Of a DNA stretch of 64,000 bases, positions 55,401-63,552 are shown in pieces. The translations under genes and the position numbers were made by a program. A model generated the notes under the pieces. The model searched no databases and had not been told where the DNA came from. It worked only from the letters and a program-made list of their open reading frames with translations. Every line of letters begins with the position of its first letter. Position 1 is the stretch's first letter. This DNA comes from an uncultured Bacteroidota bacterium (lineage in GTDB: Bacteria; Bacteroidota; Bacteroidia; Bacteroidales; P3). The stretch lies in assembly GCA_902777005.1 (NCBI GenBank), contig CACYSB010000006.1, forward strand, positions 1 through 64,000, given 5' to 3'.

Positions 55401-56414
55401 ATGAATATAGATTGGCAAAACCTTCCGTTTGGTTACGTAAAAACGGACTACAACGTGCGCTGCTGGTATCGCAACGGCCAGTGGGGTGAAATCGAGGTTT
55501 CCTCCTCCGAGCACATTGAAATGCATATGGCTGCCTCCAGCCTCCACTACGGCCAGGAAGCCTTCGAGGGCCTCAAGGCCTACCGCTGCAAAGATGGTAA
55601 GATCCGCATCTTCCGTCCCGAAGCCAACGCCGAGCGTCTGCAGAGCACCTGCCGCGGCATCATGATGCCCGAGCTCTCCACCGAGAAGTTCGTCGAGATG
55701 TGCAAGCGCGTCATCAAACTCAACGAGCGCTTCATTCCTCCTTACGGCACTGGCGCCAGCCTGTACCTCCGTCCGCTGCTCATCGGTACCGGTATCACCG
55801 TGGGTGTCAAGCCCGCCGACGAGTACCTGTTCATGATCTTCGTCACCCCCGTCGGACCTTACTTCAAGGGCGGCTTCAAGGCCAACCCCTATGTCATCAC
55901 CCGCAAGTACGACCGTTCCGCCCCCCTCGGCACCGGCGTCTACAAAGTCGGTGGTAACTATGCCGCTTCCCTCAAAGCCCACGTCGAAGCTTGCCACGGC
56001 GGCCAGTATGCCTGCGAGTTCTACCTCGACGCCAAGGAGAAGAAGTATGTCGACGAGGCCGGCGCTGCCAACTTCTTCGGCATCAAGGACGGTGCTTACA
56101 TCACCCCGAAGAGCACCAGCATCCTGCCCTCCATCACCAACAAGAGCCTCATGCAGCTCGCCGAGGATATGGGCATGAAGGTCGAGCGTCGTCCTATCGA
56201 CGTCGAGGAGCTGTCCACCTTCCAGGAGGCCGGCGCCTGCGGTACCGCCGCCGTCATCAGCCCCATCGAGCGTCTTGACGACCCCGAGACCGGCAAGAGC
56301 TACGTCTTTGGCAAGGAGCCCGGTCCCTACAGCACCAAGCTCTACAACGCCCTCCGCGCCATCCAGCTCGGCGAGGCCGAAGACAAGCACAACTGGAACA
56401 CCATCATGGACTAA
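55401..56414 (+). CDS. ilvE: branched-chain amino acid aminotransferase
   Basis: PLP enzyme that makes or degrades leucine, isoleucine and valine. 337 residues starting MNIDWQNLPFGYVKTDYNVRCWY. The PLP Lys is in GVYKVGGNYAASL. YVDEAGAANFFGIKDG and the late FQEAGACGTAAVISPI are class IV aminotransferase signatures. It is a single gene with its own promoter and a strong terminator. C-rich third positions suggest high expression. Confidence 0.95.
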   Translation: MNIDWQNLPFGYVKTDYNVRCWYRNGQWGEIEVSSSEHIEMHMAASSLHYGQEAFEGLKAYRCKDGKIRIFRPEANAERLQSTCRGIMMPELSTEKFVEMCKRVIKLNERFIPPYGTGASLYLRPLLIGTGITVGVKPADEYLFMIFVTPVGPYFKGGFKANPYVITRKYDRSAPLGTGVYKVGGNYAASLKAHVEACHGGQYACEFYLDAKEKKYVDEAGAANFFGIKDGAYITPKSTSILPSITNKSLMQLAEDMGMKVERRPIDVEELSTFQEAGACGTAAVISPIERLDDPETGKSYVFGKEPGPYSTKLYNALRAIQLGEAEDKHNWNTIMD

Positions 56415-56430
56415 TCAATCCATGGCAACA

Positions 56431-56463
56431 AAAAAAGCCGCTCATCCGAGCGGCTTTTTTTGT
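56431..56463. terminator. bidirectional rho-independent terminator between ilvE and gcvH
   Basis: aaaaagccgctc and gagcggcttttt form an 11-12-bp stem with a 4-nt loop (atcc). An A-run lies upstream and a T-run downstream, so it works for both convergent genes. Confidence 0.93.
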
Positions 56464-56477
56464 TGTTGTCTTAAATC

Positions 56478-56855
56478 TTAGGCACCGATCTTGGCTTTGT
56501 AAGCCTCGGCATCCATCAGGGCGTTGATGTCGGCCATGTTCTCGGGTTTGATCTTGATGATCCAGCCATTGCCGTAGGGGTCGGCATTGATGGCGCTGGC
56601 ATCCTCCAGAGCGGTGTTGAACTCCACCACCTCACCCTTCACGGGCATCAGCAGGTCAGCCACGGTCTTCACAGCCTCAACGCTGCCGAAAGCCTCACCG
56701 GCCTCGACGGTGTCGCCCTCGCAGGTAACGTCGACAAAAACGATGTCGCCGAGCTCGTGCTGAGCGTAGTCGGTGATACCAACGAAAGCAAATTCGCCTT
56801 CAATACGCACCCATTCGTCGTCCTGGGTGTACTTCAGATTTGCAGGAATGTTCAT
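56478..56855 (-). CDS. gcvH: glycine cleavage system H protein
   Basis: Lipoyl carrier of the glycine cleavage system. 125 residues. The lipoylated Lys is in GSVEAVKTVADLLMPV, and VDVTCEGDTVEAGEAFG precedes it. It is monocistronic here; gcvT and gcvP are not in the window. The promoter is at 56902-56909. Confidence 0.96.
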   Translation of the reverse strand: MNIPANLKYTQDDEWVRIEGEFAFVGITDYAQHELGDIVFVDVTCEGDTVEAGEAFGSVEAVKTVADLLMPVKGEVVEFNTALEDASAINADPYGNGWIIKIKPENMADINALMDAEAYKAKIGA

Positions 56856-56901
56856 GTTTTTACGTTATTTAAGTGAATATTTTTTCATCTACTTCAAAAT
56901 G

Positions 56902-56909
56902 CAAAAGTA
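56902..56909 (-). promoter_or_regulatory. -7 promoter element TACTTTTG for gcvH
   Basis: TACTTTTGC on the minus strand, 47 bp upstream of the start. Confidence 0.5.
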
Positions 56910-56952
56910 CATCTTTTTTTTGAATTACATACCACTATTTCATTTTTTTTCG

Positions 56953-56960
56953 TATCTTTG
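56953..56960 (+). promoter_or_regulatory. -7 promoter element TATCTTTG for rho
   Basis: TATCTTTGC about 81 bp before the rho ATG, preceded by a T-tract. The leader of about 80 nt has no clear hairpin. Confidence 0.65.
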
Positions 56961-57040
56961 CATCGTTGACAGTTAATGCACAATGTTTGTAATGTGTTGC
57001 TTCTCTGTCGATAATCATCCGAATTTTATTAACTTATTCA

Positions 57041-59026
57041 ATGTACAGTAAGACAGAACTGGAGGCGAAAGCCCAAATTGACCTTATCGGAATAGCTGAG
57101 CAGCTCGGCATATCTAAGCTGCGTGCTATGACCCTCACCCCCCAAGACCTTATCTATCGCATCCTTGACCGCCAGGCCGCTACGCCGGAGCCTGTCGCCC
57201 AGCAGCAGCCCGCTGCCGGAGAAGGGCAGCGCCAGCGCCGCCAACATCTGAAGCCGCAACTCCTTGCCGAGTCGGCCATGAACAACCCCGAGGTGCACCG
57301 CAAGACCAACCGCAAAAGCAAGGATCAGGGCAACAAGTCTGCCGCTCCTCAGGCCCCCAAGCAGGTTGAAATCAAGCCTGTTGAGATGCCGACCTTTAAT
57401 ATTGGCGACCTCGAGATGCCTACCGTGCCAACGGTACCCGACATCCTGTCGCCCGACGGCCGTTTCCTGCGTCCAATGACGTCGGTGGCTACAAAGCCCG
57501 CCGAAGAACCCAAGCCGGTCGAGGAGCCCAAGCCAATCGCTGACATGCCCAAGGTTGAGGAAGCCAAGCCTGCTGAAGAGCCTAAGTCAGAAGCAAAGCT
57601 CGCTAACATCAATGGAAAAGAACGCGCCAGTGAGCAGCCTGCCGCCGAGCAACCCGTAAAGCGCAAGCGCGGCCGTCCACGTAAAAACCAGCAGCCTGAC
57701 GAGCAGCAGTCTGCCGTCCAAACGGAAGCCAAAGTGCAGGAAGAATCTCAGTCCCAGTCCGAAGCAAAACTCGCGAACACCTTTGAGAAAGAACACGCCA
57801 GTGAGCAGCCTCAGCGTCAGGAGCCGAAACAGGATTCCAAACCCGAACCTAAGCCAGAGCGCAAAGAAGAGCCAAAGCCTGCCCAGCGTCACCATTACGC
57901 TTTCGAGCATGAAGGCGTCATCGAGGCCGAAGGGGTGCTCGAGATGGTGCCCGATGGCTACGGTTTCCTACGCTCGTCCGACTTCAACTACCTCACCTCG
58001 CCCGACGACATCTACATCAGCCCGCAGCAGATCCGCACTTACGGCCTCAAGAGCGGCGACACCATCCGCGGCACCGTGCGTCCGCCGCGCGAGGGCGACA
58101 AGTTCTTCCCCATGGTCAAGATACTCGACATCAACGGTCTCACGCCCGACCGCATACGCGACCGCATCCCATTCGAGTCCATGACTCCGCTTTTCCCAGA
58201 CGAGAAATTCAAACTCACAGGCCACCCTATGGAGACCCTCTCCACGCGTATCATTGACCTCTTCACCCCCATCGGAAAGGGTCAGCGCGGCCTTATCGTG
58301 GCACAGCCCAAGACGGGTAAGACAACACTCCTCAAGGAGATTGCCAATGCCATAGCTTTCAACCACCCCGAGGTATACCTTATGGTGCTCCTCATCGACG
58401 AGCGCCCCGAGGAGGTGACGGACATGCAGCGCTCCGTAAAGGCCGAGGTCATCGCCTCTACCTTCGACGAGCCCGCCGACCGCCATGTGCGTATCGCCAA
58501 CATCGTGCTTGAGAAAGCCAAGCGCCTCACCGAGTGCGGCCACGATGTGATGATAGTCCTCGACTCCATCACCCGTCTGGCACGAGCCTACAACACCGTC
58601 CAGCCAGCCTCCGGCAAGGTGCTCAGCGGCGGTGTCGAGGCCAATGCCTTGCAGAAGCCCAAGCGCTTCTTCGGCGCAGCGCGCAACATCGAGGGTGGCG
58701 GCAGCCTCACCATCATTGCCACGGCCCTCACAGAGACGGGCAGCAAGATGGACGACGTCATCTTCGAGGAATTCAAGGGTACCGGCAACATGGAGCTGCA
58801 GCTCGACCGTAAGCTCAGCAACAAGCGCATCTACCCCGCCATCGACATCAACGCCTCCAGTACCCGCCGCGACGACCTCCTCGTCAAGCCCGACATACTG
58901 GCGCGCAGCGTCGTGTTACGCAACCATCTCACCGACCTTACACCTGTCGAGGCCATGGAGTTCCTCCAGAAGCAGATGGCTCACACACGCAACAACGAAG
59001 AGTTCCTATACACCATGGATAGGTAA
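57041..59026 (+). CDS. rho: transcription termination factor Rho
   Basis: Hexameric RNA helicase that ends transcription. 661 residues. The N-terminal SAP-like helix ([24 protein letters not shown]) is followed by an insert of about 230 residues rich in Pro, Glu and Lys (about 60-285), as in other Bacteroidota Rho proteins. The RNA-binding cold-shock domain ([20 protein letters not shown]) and ATPase domain ([23 protein letters not shown]) follow. The insert contains two diverged copies of an 18-residue unit, SEAKLAN..xKExASEQP (about 183-200 and 240-257), and an RGRPRK-type basic hook. Confidence 0.96.
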   Translation: MYSKTELEAKAQIDLIGIAEQLGISKLRAMTLTPQDLIYRILDRQAATPEPVAQQQPAAGEGQRQRRQHLKPQLLAESAMNNPEVHRKTNRKSKDQGNKSAAPQAPKQVEIKPVEMPTFNIGDLEMPTVPTVPDILSPDGRFLRPMTSVATKPAEEPKPVEEPKPIADMPKVEEAKPAEEPKSEAKLANINGKERASEQPAAEQPVKRKRGRPRKNQQPDEQQSAVQTEAKVQEESQSQSEAKLANTFEKEHASEQPQRQEPKQDSKPEPKPERKEEPKPAQRHHYAFEHEGVIEAEGVLEMVPDGYGFLRSSDFNYLTSPDDIYISPQQIRTYGLKSGDTIRGTVRPPREGDKFFPMVKILDINGLTPDRIRDRIPFESMTPLFPDEKFKLTGHPMETLSTRIIDLFTPIGKGQRGLIVAQPKTGKTTLLKEIANAIAFNHPEVYLMVLLIDERPEEVTDMQRSVKAEVIASTFDEPADRHVRIANIVLEKAKRLTECGHDVMIVLDSITRLARAYNTVQPASGKVLSGGVEANALQKPKRFFGAARNIEGGGSLTIIATALTETGSKMDDVIFEEFKGTGNMELQLDRKLSNKRIYPAIDINASSTRRDDLLVKPDILARSVVLRNHLTDLTPVEAMEFLQKQMAHTRNNEEFLYTMDR

Positions 59027-59028
59027 AA

Positions 59029-59062
59029 CAAGGAGGGTCGCCAAGTAGGCGGCCCTCCTTGT
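59029..59062. terminator. bidirectional terminator between rho and the DUF6266 gene
   Basis: aaggagggtcgcc and ggcggccctcctt form an imperfect 13-bp stem, followed by TTGTTTGTT on the plus strand, just after the rho stop. Confidence 0.75.
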
Positions 59063-59065
59063 TTG

Positions 59066-59716
59066 TTAACCGACGTTGCCGGTGCCTATGTAACTGCTGT
59101 CGCAGCGCAGGCCGCTGTTGTCGCGGCCGTCGCCGACGGCGAAGCCATAGACGTGCACCGTCATGCCGGTCCAGCTGACGGGCAGGCGCATGTCGACAGA
59201 GCCTTCGGTACGCGCCACAGGTGCCGACAGCAGACCTTGGTTGGTGTCGGGCTGGTAGACAAAGATGTACACCTTGTCCTGTGCGTCGGTGCGCGGCATG
59301 TCGGCGCTGGTGCTGAAGCTGACGCTCACGCGCTGCGGCTCGGCGAAGCTGGCGTTGCCGAAGGCTACCTGCGGCATGCCGCCGAGGCTGCACATCAGGC
59401 TGCCGTAGTCCACCTCGGCCTCGCCGCCCCTGACGCTCACAGCGCTCTGGTTTACCTTCATGAAGCTGTTGCACACCGTGTTGCGCAAGCTCTTGGCCAC
59501 GCGCTCCATGCCGATGCCAGTGGCACTCATGAAGGCCGACGCAAGCTGCGAGAGGGTCTTGAAGCGCAGACGGTTGTCCATCTGCAGACTGGTGCGGGGA
59601 TTGCGGATTTTGTCCACATAGGCGCGCATCACCTTCTTTCCGTTGACCTTGTAGCCGACCACTGTGCCGACCTTGCCGTTGAATCCGTCGAGGATTCCCT
59701 GATTGATTTTACCCAT
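59066..59716 (-). CDS. DUF6266 family protein
   Basis: 216 residues. The N-terminus GKINQGILDGFNGKVGTVVGYKVNGKKVMRAY matches the DUF6266 start, and a beta-rich C-terminal half follows (YIFVYQPDTNQG, VHVYGFAVGDG). The family is common in Bacteroidota accessory regions and has no known function. No signal peptide. It pairs with the HTH protein 168 bp upstream on the same strand. Confidence 0.75.
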   Translation of the reverse strand: MGKINQGILDGFNGKVGTVVGYKVNGKKVMRAYVDKIRNPRTSLQMDNRLRFKTLSQLASAFMSATGIGMERVAKSLRNTVCNSFMKVNQSAVSVRGGEAEVDYGSLMCSLGGMPQVAFGNASFAEPQRVSVSFSTSADMPRTDAQDKVYIFVYQPDTNQGLLSAPVARTEGSVDMRLPVSWTGMTVHVYGFAVGDGRDNSGLRCDSSYIGTGNVG

Positions 59717-59768
59717 TGTTTTTGTCCTTTCTTTGTTTTAATTGTTAATGTTGTTTGTTGTTTTTGCC

Positions 59769-59893
59769 GAATTGCCGGGCCCTTGGCAATTCGTGTCGTC
59801 AGCTGACACCAGACAATTTAGGGCCTTTCGGGCGGAAGCACGATTTTCTTCCGCTTGTTTCCGTCTGTTTCCGCTTGTTTCCGCCTATTTCCG
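59769..59893. repeat. palindrome followed by a 10-bp-period TTTCCGC array
   Basis: gaattgcc and ggcaattc form a hairpin at 59769-59792. A gtcagctgac palindrome lies near 59799-59808. Tandem units ttccgcttgt, ttccgtctgt, ttccgcttgt, ttccgcctat, ttccggttct run from about 59850 to 59898. The hairpin may end the HTH-gene transcript. The function of the array is unknown. Confidence 0.65.
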
Positions 59894-60343
59894 GTTCTCG
59901 TTCAGTAATACCGTCTTGTCCATCTTGCCGTTTTCCTGGATGGCATTGCTGTCTATCAAGGCGTCAATCTCGGCGCGGCTGAAGTACACCTTGCGGTCGG
60001 TGTAGCGTGGCTTCAGGTAGCCTTTCTTGCACCATGTGCGCAGCGTGCGGTCACTCACTTTCAGCATGCTGCACACGTCCGCCGTGTCCAACCACTCCTC
60101 CTTGGCGGGCCGCCAGTTGGGGCGCTCCACGCCCATCACCGTGCCCTGCCGTGTGGCGGGGTACTCGCGCCGCATCAGCGACACTATCTCTTTGTCGCTC
60201 ATCCTCAGGCCGCGACGCACAGTCAGGCTGAAGTTGTCAACGCGCCCGTCGGGCAGCACATAGAACACGTAAATCTGGTTGGCATCGGCCTCGTAGTCCA
60301 GGCCCAGCACATGCAGGATGTCCTGCAATTCTTCTGTCGTCAT
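59885..60343 (-). CDS. helix-turn-helix (excisionase-type, MerR-like) DNA-binding protein
   Basis: 152 residues. The C-terminal half has the HTH_17/excisionase pattern WLDTADVCSMLKVSDRTLRTWCKKGYLKPRYTDRKVYFSRAEIDALI (about 84-131, split here only by description). The N-terminal 80 residues are not recognised. Such proteins are often part of integrative elements, but no integrase is visible. The upstream gap holds three palindromes that could be its operators. Confidence 0.82.
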   Translation of the reverse strand: MTTEELQDILHVLGLDYEADANQIYVFYVLPDGRVDNFSLTVRRGLRMSDKEIVSLMRREYPATRQGTVMGVERPNWRPAKEEWLDTADVCSMLKVSDRTLRTWCKKGYLKPRYTDRKVYFSRAEIDALIDSNAIQENGKMDKTVLLNENRK

Positions 60344-60397
60344 TGGTTTGGTGTTTTAGGTTTGTGAATAATTTTGTTTCTGTGGCAAATCCGGCTG

Positions 60398-60405
60398 CAA
60401 AACTA
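60398..60405 (-). promoter_or_regulatory. -7 promoter element TAGTTTTG for the HTH gene
   Basis: TAGTTTTGC on the minus strand, 55 bp upstream of the start. Confidence 0.5.
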
Positions 60406-60439
60406 TCACCAACCCATTGGCTGCCAATTGCTTTCTGAT

Positions 60440-60523
60440 GTGCGTCCGTTTGACGCACGCCCGGCGGACTGACGGTGCACAGCAGGCGCACCATGTGCGG
60501 CCTTTCTGCGCACGCTATGCGCA
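60440..60523. promoter_or_regulatory. cluster of three GTGCG-type palindromes, candidate operators
   Basis: gtgcgtc-cgttt-gacgcac, then ggtgc...gcgcacc, then tgcgca-cgcta-tgcgca lie within 84 bp between the divergent HTH gene and the 60619 gene. They are close to both promoters. An operator role is inferred from position only. Confidence 0.45.
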
Positions 60524-60576
60524 CGACAATGCTTAAAATCTGTTATCTTTTTTGCCGCAATGTTAAAATTATTTCG

Positions 60577-60584
60577 TACCTTTG
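60577..60584 (+). promoter_or_regulatory. promoter (TTTG ... TACCTTTG) for the 60619 gene
   Basis: TACCTTTGC with a TTTG at about 60551, the spacing seen in Bacteroidota promoters. It places the transcript start near 60590 and so excludes start codons upstream of that. Confidence 0.65.
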
Positions 60585-60618
60585 CGGCATAGAAAATCCA
60601 TGGGCATATGCAGGCATA

Positions 60619-61359
60619 GTGTCCACAACCATCTCTGTACCAGAAGGTAAAGAGCCTGCTGTGGAACTCTTCGGCCGCCGTCTTCCGGCCGATGCGGCTG
60701 TTGTGCGCCGTTGTCTCGCCGAGGAGGGCACGCCTCCGGAACGGCAGGTGGAGCTCTGGATGGAGCTCTGGCACCAGTGGCCCGACCCCATTTGGGGTGA
60801 GGTGTGCCTCGCCGAAGCCGAGCGTGTGGCATCCCTTCTGAAGCGCGAAACCGCCCTCAGGAGCTTAGCCCTCAACGCTTCCACGGTGATAGGGGACGAG
60901 GACACCCACTGTGACCGGATGAGTGTCACCGACACTCCCATCCATTTCGTATGGCTCGGCGACCGCCGCGGCGTCCTTGTCGACCACCTGCGCGACGGCA
61001 TCGCCGCCCTCGCCGCCGCAGGACTCGTGGCTCCCGACCGGCAGGACGACCTCAGGCGTGCTTTTGGTTTGACGGTCAACGAGGTAGAGCGTCGCACGCC
61101 TGTGGCTCCGGTGCCGTGGCTCGGCCCCGTGGATATGCTGTGGTTGCTGGTCGATACCCTGTGGGAGCTCAACATTATCACTTGTGCCGGAGGACGCCAG
61201 CAAAAATGGCGCACCGCCACGTCTGTTTTCCGCCGTGCCGACGGCACATCTTTTGGCTTGACACTCAAGAACTCACGCTGCACTAATGCCGCCAAGCGCG
61301 ACCTCATGGAGCGCGCCATTCTCGGCGGTCTTCGCCGTCTCGTCGCCGCCTCGTCGTAG
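60619..61359 (+). CDS. hypothetical protein, unknown function
   Basis: About 246 residues from GTG at 60619 (VSTTISVPEGKEPAVELFGRR). The start is uncertain, because the upstream in-frame ATGs precede the likely transcription start. I recognise no domain. The N-terminal half is helical with many Trp (VELWMELWHQWPDPIWG). The middle has LVAPDRQDDLRRAFGLTVNEVE, and the C-terminal third (AGGRQQKWRTATSVFRRADG...LKNSRC) may be a small winged-helix-like or phage-type module. The stop lies inside repeat copy F. It is part of the accessory block. Confidence 0.6.
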   Translation: MSTTISVPEGKEPAVELFGRRLPADAAVVRRCLAEEGTPPERQVELWMELWHQWPDPIWGEVCLAEAERVASLLKRETALRSLALNASTVIGDEDTHCDRMSVTDTPIHFVWLGDRRGVLVDHLRDGIAALAAAGLVAPDRQDDLRRAFGLTVNEVERRTPVAPVPWLGPVDMLWLLVDTLWELNIITCAGGRQQKWRTATSVFRRADGTSFGLTLKNSRCTNAAKRDLMERAILGGLRRLVAASS

Positions 61360-61440
61360 TCCCTCCGACCCCTCTCCGACAAAAAACCGTTAAACAACCG
61401 TAGAACAGTCGGAGCGGATACGGAGCGGGTACGGCCTGAC
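61350..61440. repeat. 11-bp-period inverted array, copy F
   Basis: Right-arm units are accgttaaaca, accgtagaaca, gtcggagcgga, tacggagcggg, tacggcctgac. Left arm on the minus strand: gtcggagaggg, gtcggagggac, tacgacgagg. It has the same TCCGACAAAAAACCGTT centre as A and D. It overlaps the stop of the upstream gene, and the gap to 61633 otherwise holds only the next promoter. Confidence 0.88.
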
Positions 61441-61519
61441 AGCGTCCCCTTTTGGCGTTAAAAAAATATAAAAATCATTGCTTTTGATAATTTTATTATC
61501 ACATGTCAGGAAATAGTCG

Positions 61520-61527
61520 TATCTTTG
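61520..61527 (+). promoter_or_regulatory. -7 promoter element TATCTTTG for the small protein/fimbrillin-like unit
   Basis: TATCTTTGC about 106 bp upstream of the ATG at 61633. Confidence 0.6.
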
Positions 61528-61632
61528 CAAAAATAACATAATAGCCTTGGAACTACGTCAATGTGCCGTAACTTCTTTGGTGATTGTATGTTATATGAAT
61601 ATATAAATACGATAGAAAACAATAAAAACGAT

Positions 61633-61962
61633 ATGAAAAAAGAGAAAAACATGTACATTACCCCGCTTCTGACTGTCGTTGAGTTCAGAACGGAGAGGGG
61701 GTATGCAACGAGCGGTGTTGTTCCCGAGCCTGCCACGATTGCCGGTGAACTTAACATGTTCGCCGACTATATCAATGCCGGTGCCAACAACTTGGCCATG
61801 GGCGCACGGATGGATGACGCTTCCAGTTACTTTTCCACCTCGGCTCCCGAGGGAGGTTTCGGCGGAGGTTTTGGCTCTGGCTATGAAGGTCCTCTCAGCG
61901 GTGAGGTGTCCGGCGGCGTGCAGTCGGCCTCGACAGGTGGCTATTTCGGTAAGGTGTTCTAA
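61633..61962 (+). CDS. small Gly-rich protein with leader-like N-terminus
   Basis: 109 residues from ATG at 61633 (MKKEKNMYITPLLTVVEFRTERGYATSG). This N-terminal pattern, MKK..YITP...VEF..ERG.A.S, occurs at the start of many small Bacteroidales proteins of unknown role and looks like a conserved leader. The rest is low in charge and rich in Gly, Ser and Ala (GGFGGGFGSGYEG). No classical signal peptide. It lies 24 bp upstream of the fimbrillin-like lipoprotein and probably shares its transcript. Confidence 0.65.
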   Translation: MKKEKNMYITPLLTVVEFRTERGYATSGVVPEPATIAGELNMFADYINAGANNLAMGARMDDASSYFSTSAPEGGFGGGFGSGYEGPLSGEVSGGVQSASTGGYFGKVF

Positions 61963-61986
61963 ACTTTTTAAGGGAAAGGATTTGTT

Positions 61987-63480
61987 ATGAAGAAGATATG
62001 TATTGCTCTTTTTGCTCTGGCAGCTATGACGGCCATGGTGTCGTGCCGCAAGGAAGCGATAAAAGATTTGAACAACACCTTGTTTGTCGAAGATGTCACC
62101 TATGCCGGTGATACCAAGGCATATATTGCCAACCGCTACGCCTGTTGGGAGAATGGCGACCAGATACGTCTGCAGATGATTGGCGGCAGCGCCTACGACG
62201 GTTCCATCTCCATCTCTTCACCTGATGGCGTCCCCATAGTCTCCGCGAATGCCGGCTATGGTTTCAACCATGAGCATGGTCAATTCGATGTCTATGGCGC
62301 TTATCCCCGTTCGCTTTTCATGGGCAAGACTCTCGGCACCAGCACCACTATCAGTTTCCCCGCGTCGTACGACTACACTACGAGCAACGGCAAGCAGAAG
62401 ATTACCTGCCCGATGATTGCCAAAGTTACCAAGCATGACGACAAGGACTACCTCTCGTTCGTCAGCCTATGTACGGTACTTAAGGTTGTCGTTGCACCGC
62501 CTGCGTCGGGTGCCTTTGTGGCCAACAACATCACCGTGTCGAGCTCCCAGGGCAGCATGCTGTCTGGTGAAGCTACAGTGGATTTCGAGGCTCAGACTGT
62601 GAATACCTCCGGTCTTGACGGCAACACTGTCACCCTGAATTTTGTTAGTGGCAATGTGGCTATAAACGAGCCCCAGACATTCTATATCCCCATACCTCCT
62701 GTGGCGTTTGGCACCAAGTTGACGATAAAGATTAACAACTCCATTAACAACCAGAAGGCTACAAAGATTATTTATGCACAAGGTAATACGCCGATAAATT
62801 CACAGGCTACCGTGTATGTGACATCCGAAGATATGACCCCCGCAGCGTACGCCCGCTATCAGTTCTATGACTATATCTCCAATACAAGCAACGGCACGAG
62901 CACTATAGCAGGCTTTGAGCCTATCGACCTCGGTATTTCGCCGGATAACAATTCGAAGCTCGAGATGACGTTTGTACCTGTCGTTACGAGTGGATCGCAG
63001 TACTATACCGGTGCCGGTAGTTCTTCAGTCTTTGGTCTAACATGTCCTACTGGCGGTGATCATGCAGGCTATTTCACATTCATTTTCGGAAACCAGGGTG
63101 TTCATAGTGATATGGCGCCAGTCTCGGGTAATAAATACAGACACTCCTTCGAGGTGAAGGCTGATCCTTCCAATGTAGGATACTTTTATGCCGACTGTAT
63201 TTTTTCAAATCTCACCACGGGAGTGACCTATACACGACAGACAGAGTCTATAAGCCCTGGCTTGGTTTCCGCACCTCATGTATATGCGTTTGGATACGTA
63301 CCTACTAAAAAGAACCCCGGTATGAAGATGTATTCATATAAGATATGGGTTAGTGGTAGCTTGTACCACAACTTTGTGCCGGCAATCGATACCGAGGATG
63401 GTAACGCCGTCGGTGTCTACGACATGGTGTCGACGTCGTTTATTAAGCTCGCCACAGGCTTTGTTGTCGGCAACGACTGA
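61987..63480 (+). CDS. fimbrillin-like lipoprotein with a lectin-like C-terminus
   Basis: 497 residues. Lipobox MKKICIALFALAAMTAMVSC with the acylated Cys at 20. The N-terminal part (TKAYIANRYACWENGDQIRL, FDVYGAYP, ISFPASYDYTTSNGKQK) follows the fimbrillin/Mfa-like plan of an adhesin subunit. The C-terminal region ends in KMYSYKIWVSGSLYHNFVPAI...GVYDMVSTSFIKLATG, which resembles LamG/concanavalin-type domains of surface and phage proteins. Surface display is inferred. Confidence 0.75.
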   Translation: MKKICIALFALAAMTAMVSCRKEAIKDLNNTLFVEDVTYAGDTKAYIANRYACWENGDQIRLQMIGGSAYDGSISISSPDGVPIVSANAGYGFNHEHGQFDVYGAYPRSLFMGKTLGTSTTISFPASYDYTTSNGKQKITCPMIAKVTKHDDKDYLSFVSLCTVLKVVVAPPASGAFVANNITVSSSQGSMLSGEATVDFEAQTVNTSGLDGNTVTLNFVSGNVAINEPQTFYIPIPPVAFGTKLTIKINNSINNQKATKIIYAQGNTPINSQATVYVTSEDMTPAAYARYQFYDYISNTSNGTSTIAGFEPIDLGISPDNNSKLEMTFVPVVTSGSQYYTGAGSSSVFGLTCPTGGDHAGYFTFIFGNQGVHSDMAPVSGNKYRHSFEVKADPSNVGYFYADCIFSNLTTGVTYTRQTESISPGLVSAPHVYAFGYVPTKKNPGMKMYSYKIWVSGSLYHNFVPAIDTEDGNAVGVYDMVSTSFIKLATGFVVGND

Positions 63481-63509
63481 TTAGAGACATTATAATAATA
63501 GGTATAGCA

Positions 63510-63535
63510 GCGGGGCGGCCTTCCGGCCGCCCCGC
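63510..63535. terminator. GC-rich hairpin after the fimbrillin-like gene
   Basis: gcggggcggcc and ggccgccccgc form a perfect 11-bp stem with a ttcc loop, 30 bp past the stop. There is no T-tract, so termination is not certain. Confidence 0.6.
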
Positions 63536-63552
63536 AATGTATCAGAGAGGTT

